Below are positions 16,405 through 23,925 of a stretch of 64,000 bases of DNA, one piece after another (within the stretch, counting starts at the first letter, position 1; every line of letters begins with the position of its first letter). The position numbers were made by a program, and so were the translations under genes. The notes beneath the pieces are model-generated. The model searched no databases. It was not told the DNA's origin and was given only the letters and a program-made list of their open reading frames with translations. Origin of the DNA: JAVKFY01 sp040223615. Its GTDB lineage: Bacteria; Pseudomonadota; Alphaproteobacteria; GCA-2731375. The stretch is taken from NCBI GenBank assembly GCA_040223615.1, contig JAVKFY010000010.1, positions 84,337 through 148,336 of the forward strand, in the 5' to 3' direction.

Positions 16405-18519
16405 TTAGCGCAGCAGCGCCGTGATGATGCGCTCGCGCGTGAGCGGCATGTCGTGGATGCGCTTGCCCAGCGCGTGCGCCACGGCATTGCCGATCGCGGC
16501 GGCCGTCGGGCCGACCGAGCATTCGCCGACGCCGAGCGAGGGGTCGTGGGCCGAACCGACCAGCGCGGTGTCGATCTCCGGCACCTCGGAGAAGCGCAGG
16601 ATCGGGTAGCTGTCCCAGTCCAGCGACGTGATGCCGGGTCCGGCCATGCGCACCTGTTCCTTCAGCGTCCAGCTCGCGCCCTGGACCGCGCCGCCTTCGA
16701 GCTGGTTGCGGATGCCGTCGGGGTTGATCACCAGACCGGCATCGGCGGCGAGCCAGATGTGCTCCAGCGTCACCGCCTCGTCGACGGTGACCGCGACGAC
16801 AGCGGCGCAGTAGGCGGCGGTGTTCTTGTAGCGGGCAAAGGCGAGGCCAAGGCCGCGCCCCTGCCCGCCGCGCTCGCGGCCCGACCAGTTGGCGAGCTGC
16901 GCCGCCTTTTCCAGCACCGCCCGCGCCCGCGTATCGGACAGCAGTGACAGCCGGTAGGCCAGCGGGTCCTCGCCGGCGCGCGCCGCCAGCTCGTCCATCA
17001 CCGCCTCCAGCGCGTAGACGTTAGGCAACGCGCCCAGCGTGCGCAGCGCGGAGGTGCGGACCGGCGCCTCGCGGGTGAGGTGGTGGCGGATACGGTGCGC
17101 CGGTACGTCGTAGAGCGGCACGGCGTTGCGGGTGCCGCCGCCGCCGCGCTCCTCGCCCGGGTCGGTCGGCGTGACCGGCGGGGGTGGCTCCGGTAGAGCT
17201 TCGGCGGCCAGCAGGTAGCCGCTGCCGGTACCCGGCCGCTGCACGTGGGTCGGGCTCCAGACGTCGGTGGTCCAGTCGATCGGCCGGCCGGTGTTGTCGA
17301 GACGGACGGCGATCTTCACCAGCATCGCCGGGCCGACCGGCTCGTAGCCGAACTCCTCCGCGCGGGTCCATTGCAAGCGGATGGTGTGGCCGGGCTTCGC
17401 CATCGCCACCAGGGCGGCGTCGAGCGCGGCATCGTCGGCGCCGTTGTGGCCGTAGCAGCCGGGACCGTCGACATGGCGCGCGCTGACCGCGTCGTCGTCC
17501 AGGCCGAGCACGGCGGCGACGTTGCGGCGCAGCGCGTGCATGCCCTGGCCGTGCGACCACAGGTGCAGCTTGCCGTCCTCGAACCGCGCCAGGGCGCAGG
17601 ACGGCCCCATCGAGGCATGCGCCACGTAGGGCCGCGAAAAGGTAGCCTCGAACAGCTCGCCTTGCGCTTGCGGGTTCTCCGACGCGCCGAGCGCGCGCTC
17701 GATCGCCGGCTTGCCGGGGAGCGAGGCCGCCTCGCCGTCGGTCTCCGGGATGTCACGCACGTTGTCCCAGCGCGCGTGCGCAGGTGCGGCCAGGCCGGCT
17801 CGCTCGGCCACCCGTTCGTCGTCGGCGACGAAGGCGACGAAGCTGCCGTTGCGCACGACCTCGATGTCGCCGCCGGCCGTGTTGCGGATCGCGACCTCGT
17901 CGAGCCCCGCGAGCGTGGCGCCACGGCCCGGTTGCCGCAGGGTGCGGGCATGCAGGACGCCGGCTGGCATCATGTCGTGCACGTAGGCGGCGCCAGTGAC
18001 CTTGGCGGGCAGGTCGCGGCGCGCCACCGGCTGGCCGACGACGCTGTATCTTTCGACCGGCTTGGTTGGCGCCGCGCCGGTAGCCTCGCGCGACCAGTCG
18101 ACCTCCGACGCGACGCTCCAGTAGCTGATCCCGGTGTCCTCGCCAGCACGCGAGAAGCGGCCCTCGACAACGCTCAAATCATCCGGCGCGCAGTTCAGGC
18201 GCAGCGCGGCGCGCTCGGTCAGCAATGACCTTGCCTCGGCGCAGACCAGCCGGATCGAGGCGCCGGACATCATGATCGACAGGCTGGAGGAGGTGTAGAG
18301 CTCGTCCGGCGCGGCGTCGGTGTCGCCGGACAGCACCGCGACTCGGTCCAGTGGCAGGTCCAGCTCGTCGGCCGCAATCTGGGCCAGCGCGGTGACGATG
18401 CCCTGGCCGATCTCGACCTTACCCGAGGTGATCCGCGCGGTCTCGTCGGGCTCGAAGCGGATCCAGCGATCCAGGCGCGGGTTGGTCGTCAGGCTGGCCG
18501 GCAGCGCGGGCGTGTTCAT
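16405..18519 (-). CDS. Molybdopterin-binding subunit of isoquinoline 1-oxidoreductase-like hydroxylase
   Basis: 704-residue molybdenum hydroxylase large subunit of the IorB/nicotinate dehydrogenase branch. Family signs are SGKVEIGQGIVTALAQIAADELDL (split: KVEIGQG then LAQIAADEL, about residues 32-55), an SGASIRLVC loop, and the C-terminal GVGECSVGPTAAAIGNA (about residues 655-671), where the Glu of GVGE is the catalytic base. No twin-arginine signal is visible. The ATG at 18519 overlaps the stop of the 2Fe-2S subunit (ATGA), the normal small-large gene order. No FAD subunit is present, consistent with IorAB-type enzymes that pass electrons to a cytochrome or other acceptor. Substrate: a nitrogen heterocycle or aldehyde, not assignable. 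Confidence 0.87.
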   Translation of the reverse strand: MNTPALPASLTTNPRLDRWIRFEPDETARITSGKVEIGQGIVTALAQIAADELDLPLDRVAVLSGDTDAAPDELYTSSSLSIMMSGASIRLVCAEARSLLTERAALRLNCAPDDLSVVEGRFSRAGEDTGISYWSVASEVDWSREATGAAPTKPVERYSVVGQPVARRDLPAKVTGAAYVHDMMPAGVLHARTLRQPGRGATLAGLDEVAIRNTAGGDIEVVRNGSFVAFVADDERVAERAGLAAPAHARWDNVRDIPETDGEAASLPGKPAIERALGASENPQAQGELFEATFSRPYVAHASMGPSCALARFEDGKLHLWSHGQGMHALRRNVAAVLGLDDDAVSARHVDGPGCYGHNGADDAALDAALVAMAKPGHTIRLQWTRAEEFGYEPVGPAMLVKIAVRLDNTGRPIDWTTDVWSPTHVQRPGTGSGYLLAAEALPEPPPPVTPTDPGEERGGGGTRNAVPLYDVPAHRIRHHLTREAPVRTSALRTLGALPNVYALEAVMDELAARAGEDPLAYRLSLLSDTRARAVLEKAAQLANWSGRERGGQGRGLGLAFARYKNTAAYCAAVVAVTVDEAVTLEHIWLAADAGLVINPDGIRNQLEGGAVQGASWTLKEQVRMAGPGITSLDWDSYPILRFSEVPEIDTALVGSAHDPSLGVGECSVGPTAAAIGNAVAHALGKRIHDMPLTRERIITALLR

Positions 18520-18998
18520 CGGCCGGCCTCCGTACGCATCGCTGCGGCAGCGCGTTGCACCGCGCGGATGATCCGCGTGTGCGCGCCGCAACGACACAGG
18601 TGACCGTCCAACGCGGCAACGATGGCGGCGCGGTCGGGATCGGGATCGCGGTCGAGCAACGCCTTGGCGGAGACCAGGATGCCGGTCAGGCAGTAGCCGC
18701 ACTGGCCGGCCTGTTCGTCCAGAAAGGCCTGTTGCAGCGGGTGCAGCGCGCCGTCGCCGCCCAGTCCCTCGATGGTGGTGATCGGGCGGCCGGCCGCCGC
18801 GTCGACGGCGCGGGTACAGGCGTGGACCGGCTCGCCGTCGAGCAGCACCATGCAACTGCCGCACTGTTCCTGGCCACAGCCATAGCGAGTGCCCATCAGG
18901 CCGAGCTGGTTGCGCAGCACGTGGATCAGCGGCGTGTCGGCGGCGGCATCGACCCGCCGCGCCGCACCGTTGACGACAAGCTCGAAGCTCTGCGTCAT
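18516..18998 (-). CDS. 2Fe-2S subunit of molybdenum hydroxylase (IorA-like)
   Basis: 160-residue two-cluster iron-sulfur subunit. The plant-type 2Fe-2S motif is GCGQEQCGSCMV with a later Cys in VHACTRA (about residues 41-75), and the helical second cluster is CGYC followed by CRCGAH (about residues 99-135). It transfers electrons from the molybdopterin subunit encoded by the overlapping downstream gene. The ATG at 18998 is chosen because the protein then begins with the expected short beta strand (MTQSFELVVNG); the longer frame upstream lacks similarity. An AGAGAG stretch precedes the start. Confidence 0.88.
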   Translation of the reverse strand: MTQSFELVVNGAARRVDAAADTPLIHVLRNQLGLMGTRYGCGQEQCGSCMVLLDGEPVHACTRAVDAAAGRPITTIEGLGGDGALHPLQQAFLDEQAGQCGYCLTGILVSAKALLDRDPDPDRAAIVAALDGHLCRCGAHTRIIRAVQRAAAAMRTEAGR

Positions 18999-19060
18999 CT
19001 CTCTCGCCCTCGCGCTGCCGGAGAGCTTAGGGCCCGCGCTCCACTTGGCGCAACGCGACG

Positions 19061-20014
19061 CTAGATCCAGCGCCGGCGCCGGAACAGCACCAGCAGCGTG
19101 GCGACCAGCACCAGGCTGATGCCCCAGAAGCCGGCATAGCCGAAGCGCCAATGCAGTTCTGGCATGACCTCGAAGTTCATGCCGTAGATCGCGGCGATGA
19201 AGTTCAGCGGCAGCAGGATCATCGACACCACGGTCAGCCGGTTCACCACCTTGTTGGTGCGATGGCTGACGATGCCCATGTAGAGGTTCAGCACTTCCGA
19301 CAGTACCGTGCGCTCGATCGACGCATCATTGGCCAGCCGGTCCAGCGGCACGGTCTGACGGTCGAGGAAGGGCTGGGTGCTGGCCGGCACGAAGGCGGAA
19401 CGGCGCGTCGCCAGCTCGTCCATGGTCTCGCGCGCCGCCACCACGGCGTTGCGGTACTCCAACAGCGCCCGGGTCAGGCTGGAGACGTCCATCAGGATCT
19501 CGTCGCCGACGTCGCCGAGCAGGCGGCGCTGGATGCCATCGACGCTGGCGGTCAGGGCGCTCAGCGTCTCGCGATAACCGATGGTCAGGTGGTCGGCGAG
19601 TTCGTAGAGCAGGAACCCGCCGGACTCCGCCATCTCGTGAAAATCGCGCTCGCAAGCGGCCCGCATATCGGCAATCAATGGCGATGGCCGGGCGTGTACC
19701 GTGGCGATCAGACCGCGGGCGAGCGACACGTGAACAGGGGTCAATTGCAGCTCGCCGTCGCGTGCCTGCGCCTCCAGCAGCACCGCGTAGACACAGGTCT
19801 CGCTGTAGCGCGCCTGGCAATGCTGCTGGTCCAGTCCGATGCGCGTCGTCACGTCGAGATTGGCGCCGAAGGTCGGCAGCGCGGCGGCTGCCGCTTCCAG
19901 CTCGTCGAAGTCGATCCAGCAGAACTGTCCCTCGGCGATCGCGCCGGCAACGCCGTCGAGGGGCAGCGTCCGCATCGTCTTGCGGGCGAAATCGAATGCG
20001 ACAGCAGTGGTCAT
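19061..20014 (-). CDS. CorA-type divalent metal transporter
   Basis: 317-residue CorA-superfamily membrane protein. The hallmark YGMNF motif follows TM1 (about residues 262-284), and TM2 runs as GFWGISLVLVATLLVLF before a basic RRRRW end that faces the cytoplasm. The N-terminal two thirds form the cytoplasmic alpha/beta funnel with the long stalk helix. After GMN the loop is FEVMPEL, with Glu residues as in the MPEL loop common to CorA/ZntB. The direction and the metal (Mg, Co, Ni or Zn) cannot be told from sequence. The gene stands alone, divergent from the GMC oxidoreductase. Confidence 0.88.
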   Translation of the reverse strand: MTTAVAFDFARKTMRTLPLDGVAGAIAEGQFCWIDFDELEAAAAALPTFGANLDVTTRIGLDQQHCQARYSETCVYAVLLEAQARDGELQLTPVHVSLARGLIATVHARPSPLIADMRAACERDFHEMAESGGFLLYELADHLTIGYRETLSALTASVDGIQRRLLGDVGDEILMDVSSLTRALLEYRNAVVAARETMDELATRRSAFVPASTQPFLDRQTVPLDRLANDASIERTVLSEVLNLYMGIVSHRTNKVVNRLTVVSMILLPLNFIAAIYGMNFEVMPELHWRFGYAGFWGISLVLVATLLVLFRRRRWI

Positions 20015-20145
20015 CGTGTCCCCTGACCTCTCAATCCAGAATCGGCAGAGCGTGCGCCCCGACGGCGGCGCTTGGCAACGCGCGCCGGGGCGGGCAGCAT
20101 TCCGGGATAACAAGAGGCCGGCGGCGACCGGCGGCGGGGAGCGTC

Positions 20146-21852
20146 ATGACCTACGACTACATCATCGTCGGCGGTGGATCGGCCGGCTCGGTGCTGGCCA
20201 ACCGGCTGACCGCGCGCGGCATCAACCAGGTGCTGCTTTGCGAAGCGGGCCAGGACACGCCGCCCGGGGCGGTGCCGAAGGTGATCCTGGACAGCTACCC
20301 GGGCACCGCCTATCTCGACGACCGGTTCCACTGGACCGAGCTGAAGGTCACCACCGAGGTAATCTCGCACAACCGGCCGGATGGCGAACGCCCGCCGCTG
20401 CGCAAGTACGAGCAGGCCCGCGTGCTGGGCGGCGGCTCGTCGATCAACGGCCAGATGGCGAACCGCGGCGCGCCAGCCGACTACGATGAATGGGAAGAAC
20501 GCGGCGCGACGGGGTGGTCTTGGGACGGCGTGCTGCCCTACTTCAAGAAGCTGGAACGCGATCTCGATTTCGACGACGCCTATCACGGCACCGACGGTCC
20601 GATACCGGTGCGCCGGATCATGCCGGAACACTGGACCGCGCATGCGAAAGGCGTGGGCAAGGCTCTAGAGGCCGACGGGTTCGAGTTCATCCCCGACCAG
20701 AATGGCGTGTTCAAGGACGGCTACTTCCCGATCACCATTTCCAACGCCGACGAACAGCGGGTATCGGCGGCGGCCGGCTATCTCGATGCAGCAACCCGGC
20801 AGCGCGACAACCTGACGATCTCGACCGAAACCCAGGTCAGCGAACTACTGTTCGAGGGGGCGCGCTGCGTAGGCGTGAAGGCGCTGGTGAAGGGCCAGGC
20901 GCAGGAGTTCCGCGCCAACGAGGTGATCGTGTCGTCGGGCGCGATCCATTCGCCGGCACACTTGCTGCGCGCCGGTATCGGTCCGGCGCTGGCCCTGCAG
21001 GAGCTGGGTGTCGAGGTGCGCGCCAACCTGCCGGGCGTCGGCCAGCGGCTGATGGATCACCCGTCGATCGCGCTGGCGTCGTTCGTGAAGCCGCACGCGC
21101 GGCTGAAGGCCCACACCCGCCGCCACCTGCACGTCGGCCTGCGTTATTCCTCGGGCATCGCCGATGCGCCGCAAGGCGACATGTTCGTCGCCATCGCCAG
21201 CAAGTCGTCGTGGCACAAGGTCGGCGAGCAGATCGGCTCGTTCATCCTGTTCGTCAACAAGACCTATTCGGAGTCCGGCCAGGTCACGCTGGCCTCGCGC
21301 GACTGGCGCGCGCACCCGAACGTGGAGTTCAACCTGCTGTCCGACCGGCGCGACGTCGACCGGCTGATGGCCGGTTTCAAGCGCCTGGCGGCACTGCACG
21401 AGCTGCCGGCGATGCAGGACGTGATGAGCCATCCGTTCCCGGCGAGCTGGGGCGACAAGGTGCGCCAGGTGGCGCTGGTCAATTCCAAGAACAAGCTGCT
21501 GACCGGGGTGATGGCGGCGCTGCTCGACGGGCCGGCACCGTTGCGCGACTACCTGATCGACCGCTTCATCCTCGACGGCGAGCCGCTGTCGCGACTGGTC
21601 GAGGACGAGGCGGCACTGGAGAGCTTCGTGCGCACGGCGGCGGTCGGCGTGTGGCACGCCTCGTGCACCTGCCGGATGGGCGCGGCGGACGATCCGATGG
21701 CGGTGACCGATCCGGCCGGCCGGGTGCGTGGGGTCGACGGCCTGCGCGTGGTCGACGCCTCGCTGTTTCCGGTGGTGCCGCGCGCCAACACCAACTTCCC
21801 GACCCTGATGACCGCGGAGAAGATCGCCGACGCGATCCTCGACGGTCACTAG
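20146..21852 (+). CDS. GMC-family oxidoreductase (choline dehydrogenase-like)
   Basis: 568-residue FAD alcohol oxidase/dehydrogenase. The N-terminal DYIIVGGGSAGSVLANRL is the FAD motif (residues 4-21), GGGSSINGQMANRG near residue 93 is GMC signature 1, and the C-terminal GVWHASCTCRMG (about residue 503) carries the active-site His, followed by VVDASLFPVVPRANTNFP. GGGGAG precedes the ATG at 20146. Longer readings that begin at 19678 run antisense through the CorA gene and are not credible. It oxidises a primary alcohol, possibly choline-like, but it lacks a BetB partner and the substrate is open. Confidence 0.9.
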   Translation: MTYDYIIVGGGSAGSVLANRLTARGINQVLLCEAGQDTPPGAVPKVILDSYPGTAYLDDRFHWTELKVTTEVISHNRPDGERPPLRKYEQARVLGGGSSINGQMANRGAPADYDEWEERGATGWSWDGVLPYFKKLERDLDFDDAYHGTDGPIPVRRIMPEHWTAHAKGVGKALEADGFEFIPDQNGVFKDGYFPITISNADEQRVSAAAGYLDAATRQRDNLTISTETQVSELLFEGARCVGVKALVKGQAQEFRANEVIVSSGAIHSPAHLLRAGIGPALALQELGVEVRANLPGVGQRLMDHPSIALASFVKPHARLKAHTRRHLHVGLRYSSGIADAPQGDMFVAIASKSSWHKVGEQIGSFILFVNKTYSESGQVTLASRDWRAHPNVEFNLLSDRRDVDRLMAGFKRLAALHELPAMQDVMSHPFPASWGDKVRQVALVNSKNKLLTGVMAALLDGPAPLRDYLIDRFILDGEPLSRLVEDEAALESFVRTAAVGVWHASCTCRMGAADDPMAVTDPAGRVRGVDGLRVVDASLFPVVPRANTNFPTLMTAEKIADAILDGH

Positions 21853-21887
21853 GTCTCGCCCGGCGGCGCGCGCTAGACTCCGCGGCG

Positions 21888-23363
21888 ATGTCGACACGCC
21901 CGCGCCGCTCCAAGCTCGAACTGACGGACACGACCTACTTCCGCCACGTGGTGTCGGCACTGGCGCCGGCGCGGCTGGATTGGGTCGCGAAACATGCCGG
22001 CTATCGCCCGCCGCGCGAACCGGGCAAACCGTTCCGCCACCTCGACCTTGGCTGCGGCTACGGCACCACCAGCCTGTTGCTGGCCGCCGCCCTCCCGGAA
22101 GGCGAGTTCGTCGGCCTCGACCTGGTGCGCGCGCACATTACCGACGCCAAGCGCTTCGCCCGGCGCGCCGGCCTGGCGAACACTCGGTTTCTGGCCGGTA
22201 GCTTCGCCGACGCCCTGGCCGGCCGTTTCGGCGACCTCGGCCGGTTCGACTACGTCACCGCGCATGGCGTGCTGGCGTGGGTGCCGGAAGCCGCCCGCAC
22301 CGAACTGTTCGAGCTGATCGACCGCACCCTGGCGCCCGGCGGACTGCTCTACCTGGGCTACAACTGCGCCTTCGGCTGGGCCAGTGCGATGCCGATGCAG
22401 GCCTTCGTGCGCGCCCATGCCGAACGCGCCGGCGCCGGCGACCCACCGGGGCGCGCCTCGGCCGCATTTGCCGCCGCCCGCGAATTGCACGCGACCGGGG
22501 CGCAGGGACTCTACGGCATCCCGCTGGCGCAATATCTGCTGGAACAGTCGGTGACCTATCCGCCGGCCTACCTGGTGCACGAGTACCTGGCGCCGGACTG
22601 GCGGCCGTTGACCGCGGCGGAGGTGCTGGACCGAGCGGCGACGTCCGGCATTGACCGGCTGGGCTCGACCCGGCTGGTGGAGAACCGCGACGACTTCACA
22701 TTGCGCCAGGCCCAGCGCGACATGCTGCGCGGGCTCGCCGACCCGATCCTCGCCGAGCTGGTCCGTGACCTGTGTCGCGCACCGACCTTCCGCAGCGACG
22801 TGTTCGGGCGCGGTACGCCGAAACTGCCGTCGAGCACGGCGCGCGCGGCGCGGCTCGATCAGCATGTCGTGCTGACCTGCGGCGCTGACGATGTGAGCTA
22901 CGAGACCAGGACCGACGCCGGCGTCCTGAACTTCGAGAACGACGTGACACGCGCGATCGCCGACGCCGCCGCGGTTGGCCCGATAAGCCTGCGCGCCATT
23001 GCCAAGACGGCGGGCATACGTCCGGCGACGGTGTTGAACGCGGCCGACGCGTTGTTCGCCTCGGAGCAACTCGAGCCGGTCGACCCGCCGCGCGCGGCGC
23101 CGCCGCCGAAGGTCGCCCGCGTCAACGCGCTGCTGCGTGACAGCGCCGGAACGCCGGCGCAAGCGGCCGCGCAAAGTACCGCGCTCGGCGTCGTACGCGC
23201 CGCCGATGCCGCCACGCTCGTCTTTCTCGCCGCCGACCCGAAGGCCGGCCGGCGGCGGCTGCGCGAGGCAGCACTGGCGCGGGGCGTGGCGGTCCGCATC
23301 GCCGACGCCGCCACCTTCGCCAGGTCCGGCCGGGACATCTGGCGCCGCTTCGGCGTCACCTGA
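21888..23363 (+). CDS. Class I SAM-dependent methyltransferase with methyltransferase-regulatory domain
   Basis: 491-residue protein with an N-terminal Rossmann methyltransferase (motif I HLDLGCGYGTTS, about residues 47-58, then VGLDLV) and a C-terminal half like the MethyTransf_Reg region: QAQRDMLRGLADPILAELVRDLC parts and a winged-helix-like tail near residues 340-400. The family target is usually unknown; some members sit beside secreted-peptide or cell-surface genes. It ends 167 bp before the double-glycine peptide gene and lies on the same strand, so a link with the peptide is possible. The start at 21888 has no strong ribosome binding site. The GMC gene ends 35 bp upstream. Confidence 0.8.
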   Translation: MSTRPRRSKLELTDTTYFRHVVSALAPARLDWVAKHAGYRPPREPGKPFRHLDLGCGYGTTSLLLAAALPEGEFVGLDLVRAHITDAKRFARRAGLANTRFLAGSFADALAGRFGDLGRFDYVTAHGVLAWVPEAARTELFELIDRTLAPGGLLYLGYNCAFGWASAMPMQAFVRAHAERAGAGDPPGRASAAFAAARELHATGAQGLYGIPLAQYLLEQSVTYPPAYLVHEYLAPDWRPLTAAEVLDRAATSGIDRLGSTRLVENRDDFTLRQAQRDMLRGLADPILAELVRDLCRAPTFRSDVFGRGTPKLPSSTARAARLDQHVVLTCGADDVSYETRTDAGVLNFENDVTRAIADAAAVGPISLRAIAKTAGIRPATVLNAADALFASEQLEPVDPPRAAPPPKVARVNALLRDSAGTPAQAAAQSTALGVVRAADAATLVFLAADPKAGRRRLREAALARGVAVRIADAATFARSGRDIWRRFGVT

Positions 23364-23530
23364 CACGGCGCCAGCCGGCAGAAAAGGTCACAACGCCGGC
23401 GTGACGACGATCACCGCCAGCAAAAGCAGCGCGACCTGATTATGGTTAATATTCATGAACCTCGGGCCGACGGCGAAAGGCGCCACCGCGGCCGAGGGGG
23501 ACCGGGGCGCCGATGCCAGAGGAGCGATCC
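23364..23530. other. 167-bp gap upstream of the peptide gene, probable promoter region
   Basis: The gap holds the only AT-rich patch nearby (23438-23456), including TAATAT at 23447-23452, which resembles a -10 box; I see no convincing -35 at the right spacing. It probably carries the promoter of the peptide gene. AGAGGAG at 23517-23524 is the peptide gene's ribosome binding site. Confidence 0.35.
23388..23456 (-). CDS. Possible 22-residue hydrophobic miniprotein, antisense
   Basis: On the minus strand an ATG at 23456-23454 opens a 22-codon frame ending in TGA at 23390-23388. The product begins MNINHNQ and then runs through a fully hydrophobic stretch (VALLLLAVIVVTP), long enough for one membrane helix. 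The first codons are AT-rich, unlike the surroundings. A GAGG is only 3 bases before the ATG, which is close. It may be a membrane peptide, for instance a self-protection factor for the adjacent export locus, or chance. Confidence 0.25.
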   Translation of the reverse strand: MNINHNQVALLLLAVIVVTPAL

Positions 23531-23737
23531 ATGGCCAGGAAGACCAAGGACACGCGCGAGACGAAGGAGCCGACGGTCGATCAGAGCGACGCCGTCGAGC
23601 TCGACGAGGACCAGCTCGACGACGCTCAAGGTGGTCTCTCGCTCGGCAGCAAGACACTCAAGATCGATAACCTGACCCAGAAGGTGAACAAGATCCGCGA
23701 CTTGGGCACCTTGAGCAACAAGACCTTCAAGATTTGA
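23531..23737 (+). CDS. Double-glycine-leader secreted peptide precursor, core with three LxxKxxKI repeats
   Basis: 68-residue precursor-like peptide. The leader (residues 1-35) is acidic towards its end and finishes ELDEDQLDDAQGG, matching the LSxxELxxIxGG rule for substrates of C39-peptidase exporters. Cleavage after Gly35 would release a 33-residue core with net charge about +5 and no Cys. The core holds three spaced octads: LGSKTLKI (38-45), LTQKVNKI (48-55) and LSNKTFKI (61-68), the last ending exactly at the C-terminus. ATG at 23531 is preferred over 23513 because AGAGGAG at 23517-23524 fits it. The exporter genes follow on the same strand. There is no lanthionine, radical-SAM or cyclodehydratase gene nearby; only a methyltransferase lies upstream. 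The peptide is not a nitrile-hydratase-like or Nif11 leader. Family unknown to me. Confidence 0.8.
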   Translation: MARKTKDTRETKEPTVDQSDAVELDEDQLDDAQGGLSLGSKTLKIDNLTQKVNKIRDLGTLSNKTFKI

Positions 23738-23820
23738 CGCGTCCGCGCCGGCGCCGGGTCGACAACGTCGGCGACCTTGGTGGCCGGCGCGGCTATACTT
23801 TTGAAATCTGACGGCGTCTG

Positions 23821-23856
23821 GCCGTTGCCGCGAGCGACGAAATTCGCGGCGACGGC
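23821..23856 (+). terminator. 13-bp stem-loop between peptide and exporter genes (attenuator or processing hairpin)
   Basis: Bases 23821-23833 pair with 23844-23856 over 13 bp with one G-U wobble, around a 10-base loop. No T-tract follows, so it is not a canonical terminator. Its place between a small precursor gene and its exporter genes suits partial termination or mRNA stabilisation that would keep peptide levels above exporter levels. A TATACT box (23794-23799) lies just before it with no clear -35. Confidence 0.55.
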
Positions 23857-23925
23857 AGCGTTCTGTCCGGGGGCGAGCGAGCGTCGCCGCGTTCCGGCGG
23901 CGCCAATGCGGGCGGAGCCGCCGGT

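Noticed and set aside
16405..18864. Longer frame for the molybdopterin subunit beyond 18519
   Set aside because: It would run in a second frame through the 2Fe-2S gene; the ATGA overlap at 18516-18519 marks the true start.
23531..23737. Reading the peptide as a nitrile-hydratase-like or Nif11 leader
   Set aside because: The leader is only 35 residues and lacks the long conserved leader of those families; only the double-glycine rule matches.
23777..23799. A sigma-70 promoter with TTGGTG and TATACT before the HlyD gene
   Set aside because: The spacing of 11 bp is too short for a normal promoter; only the TATACT box stands, with no convincing -35.
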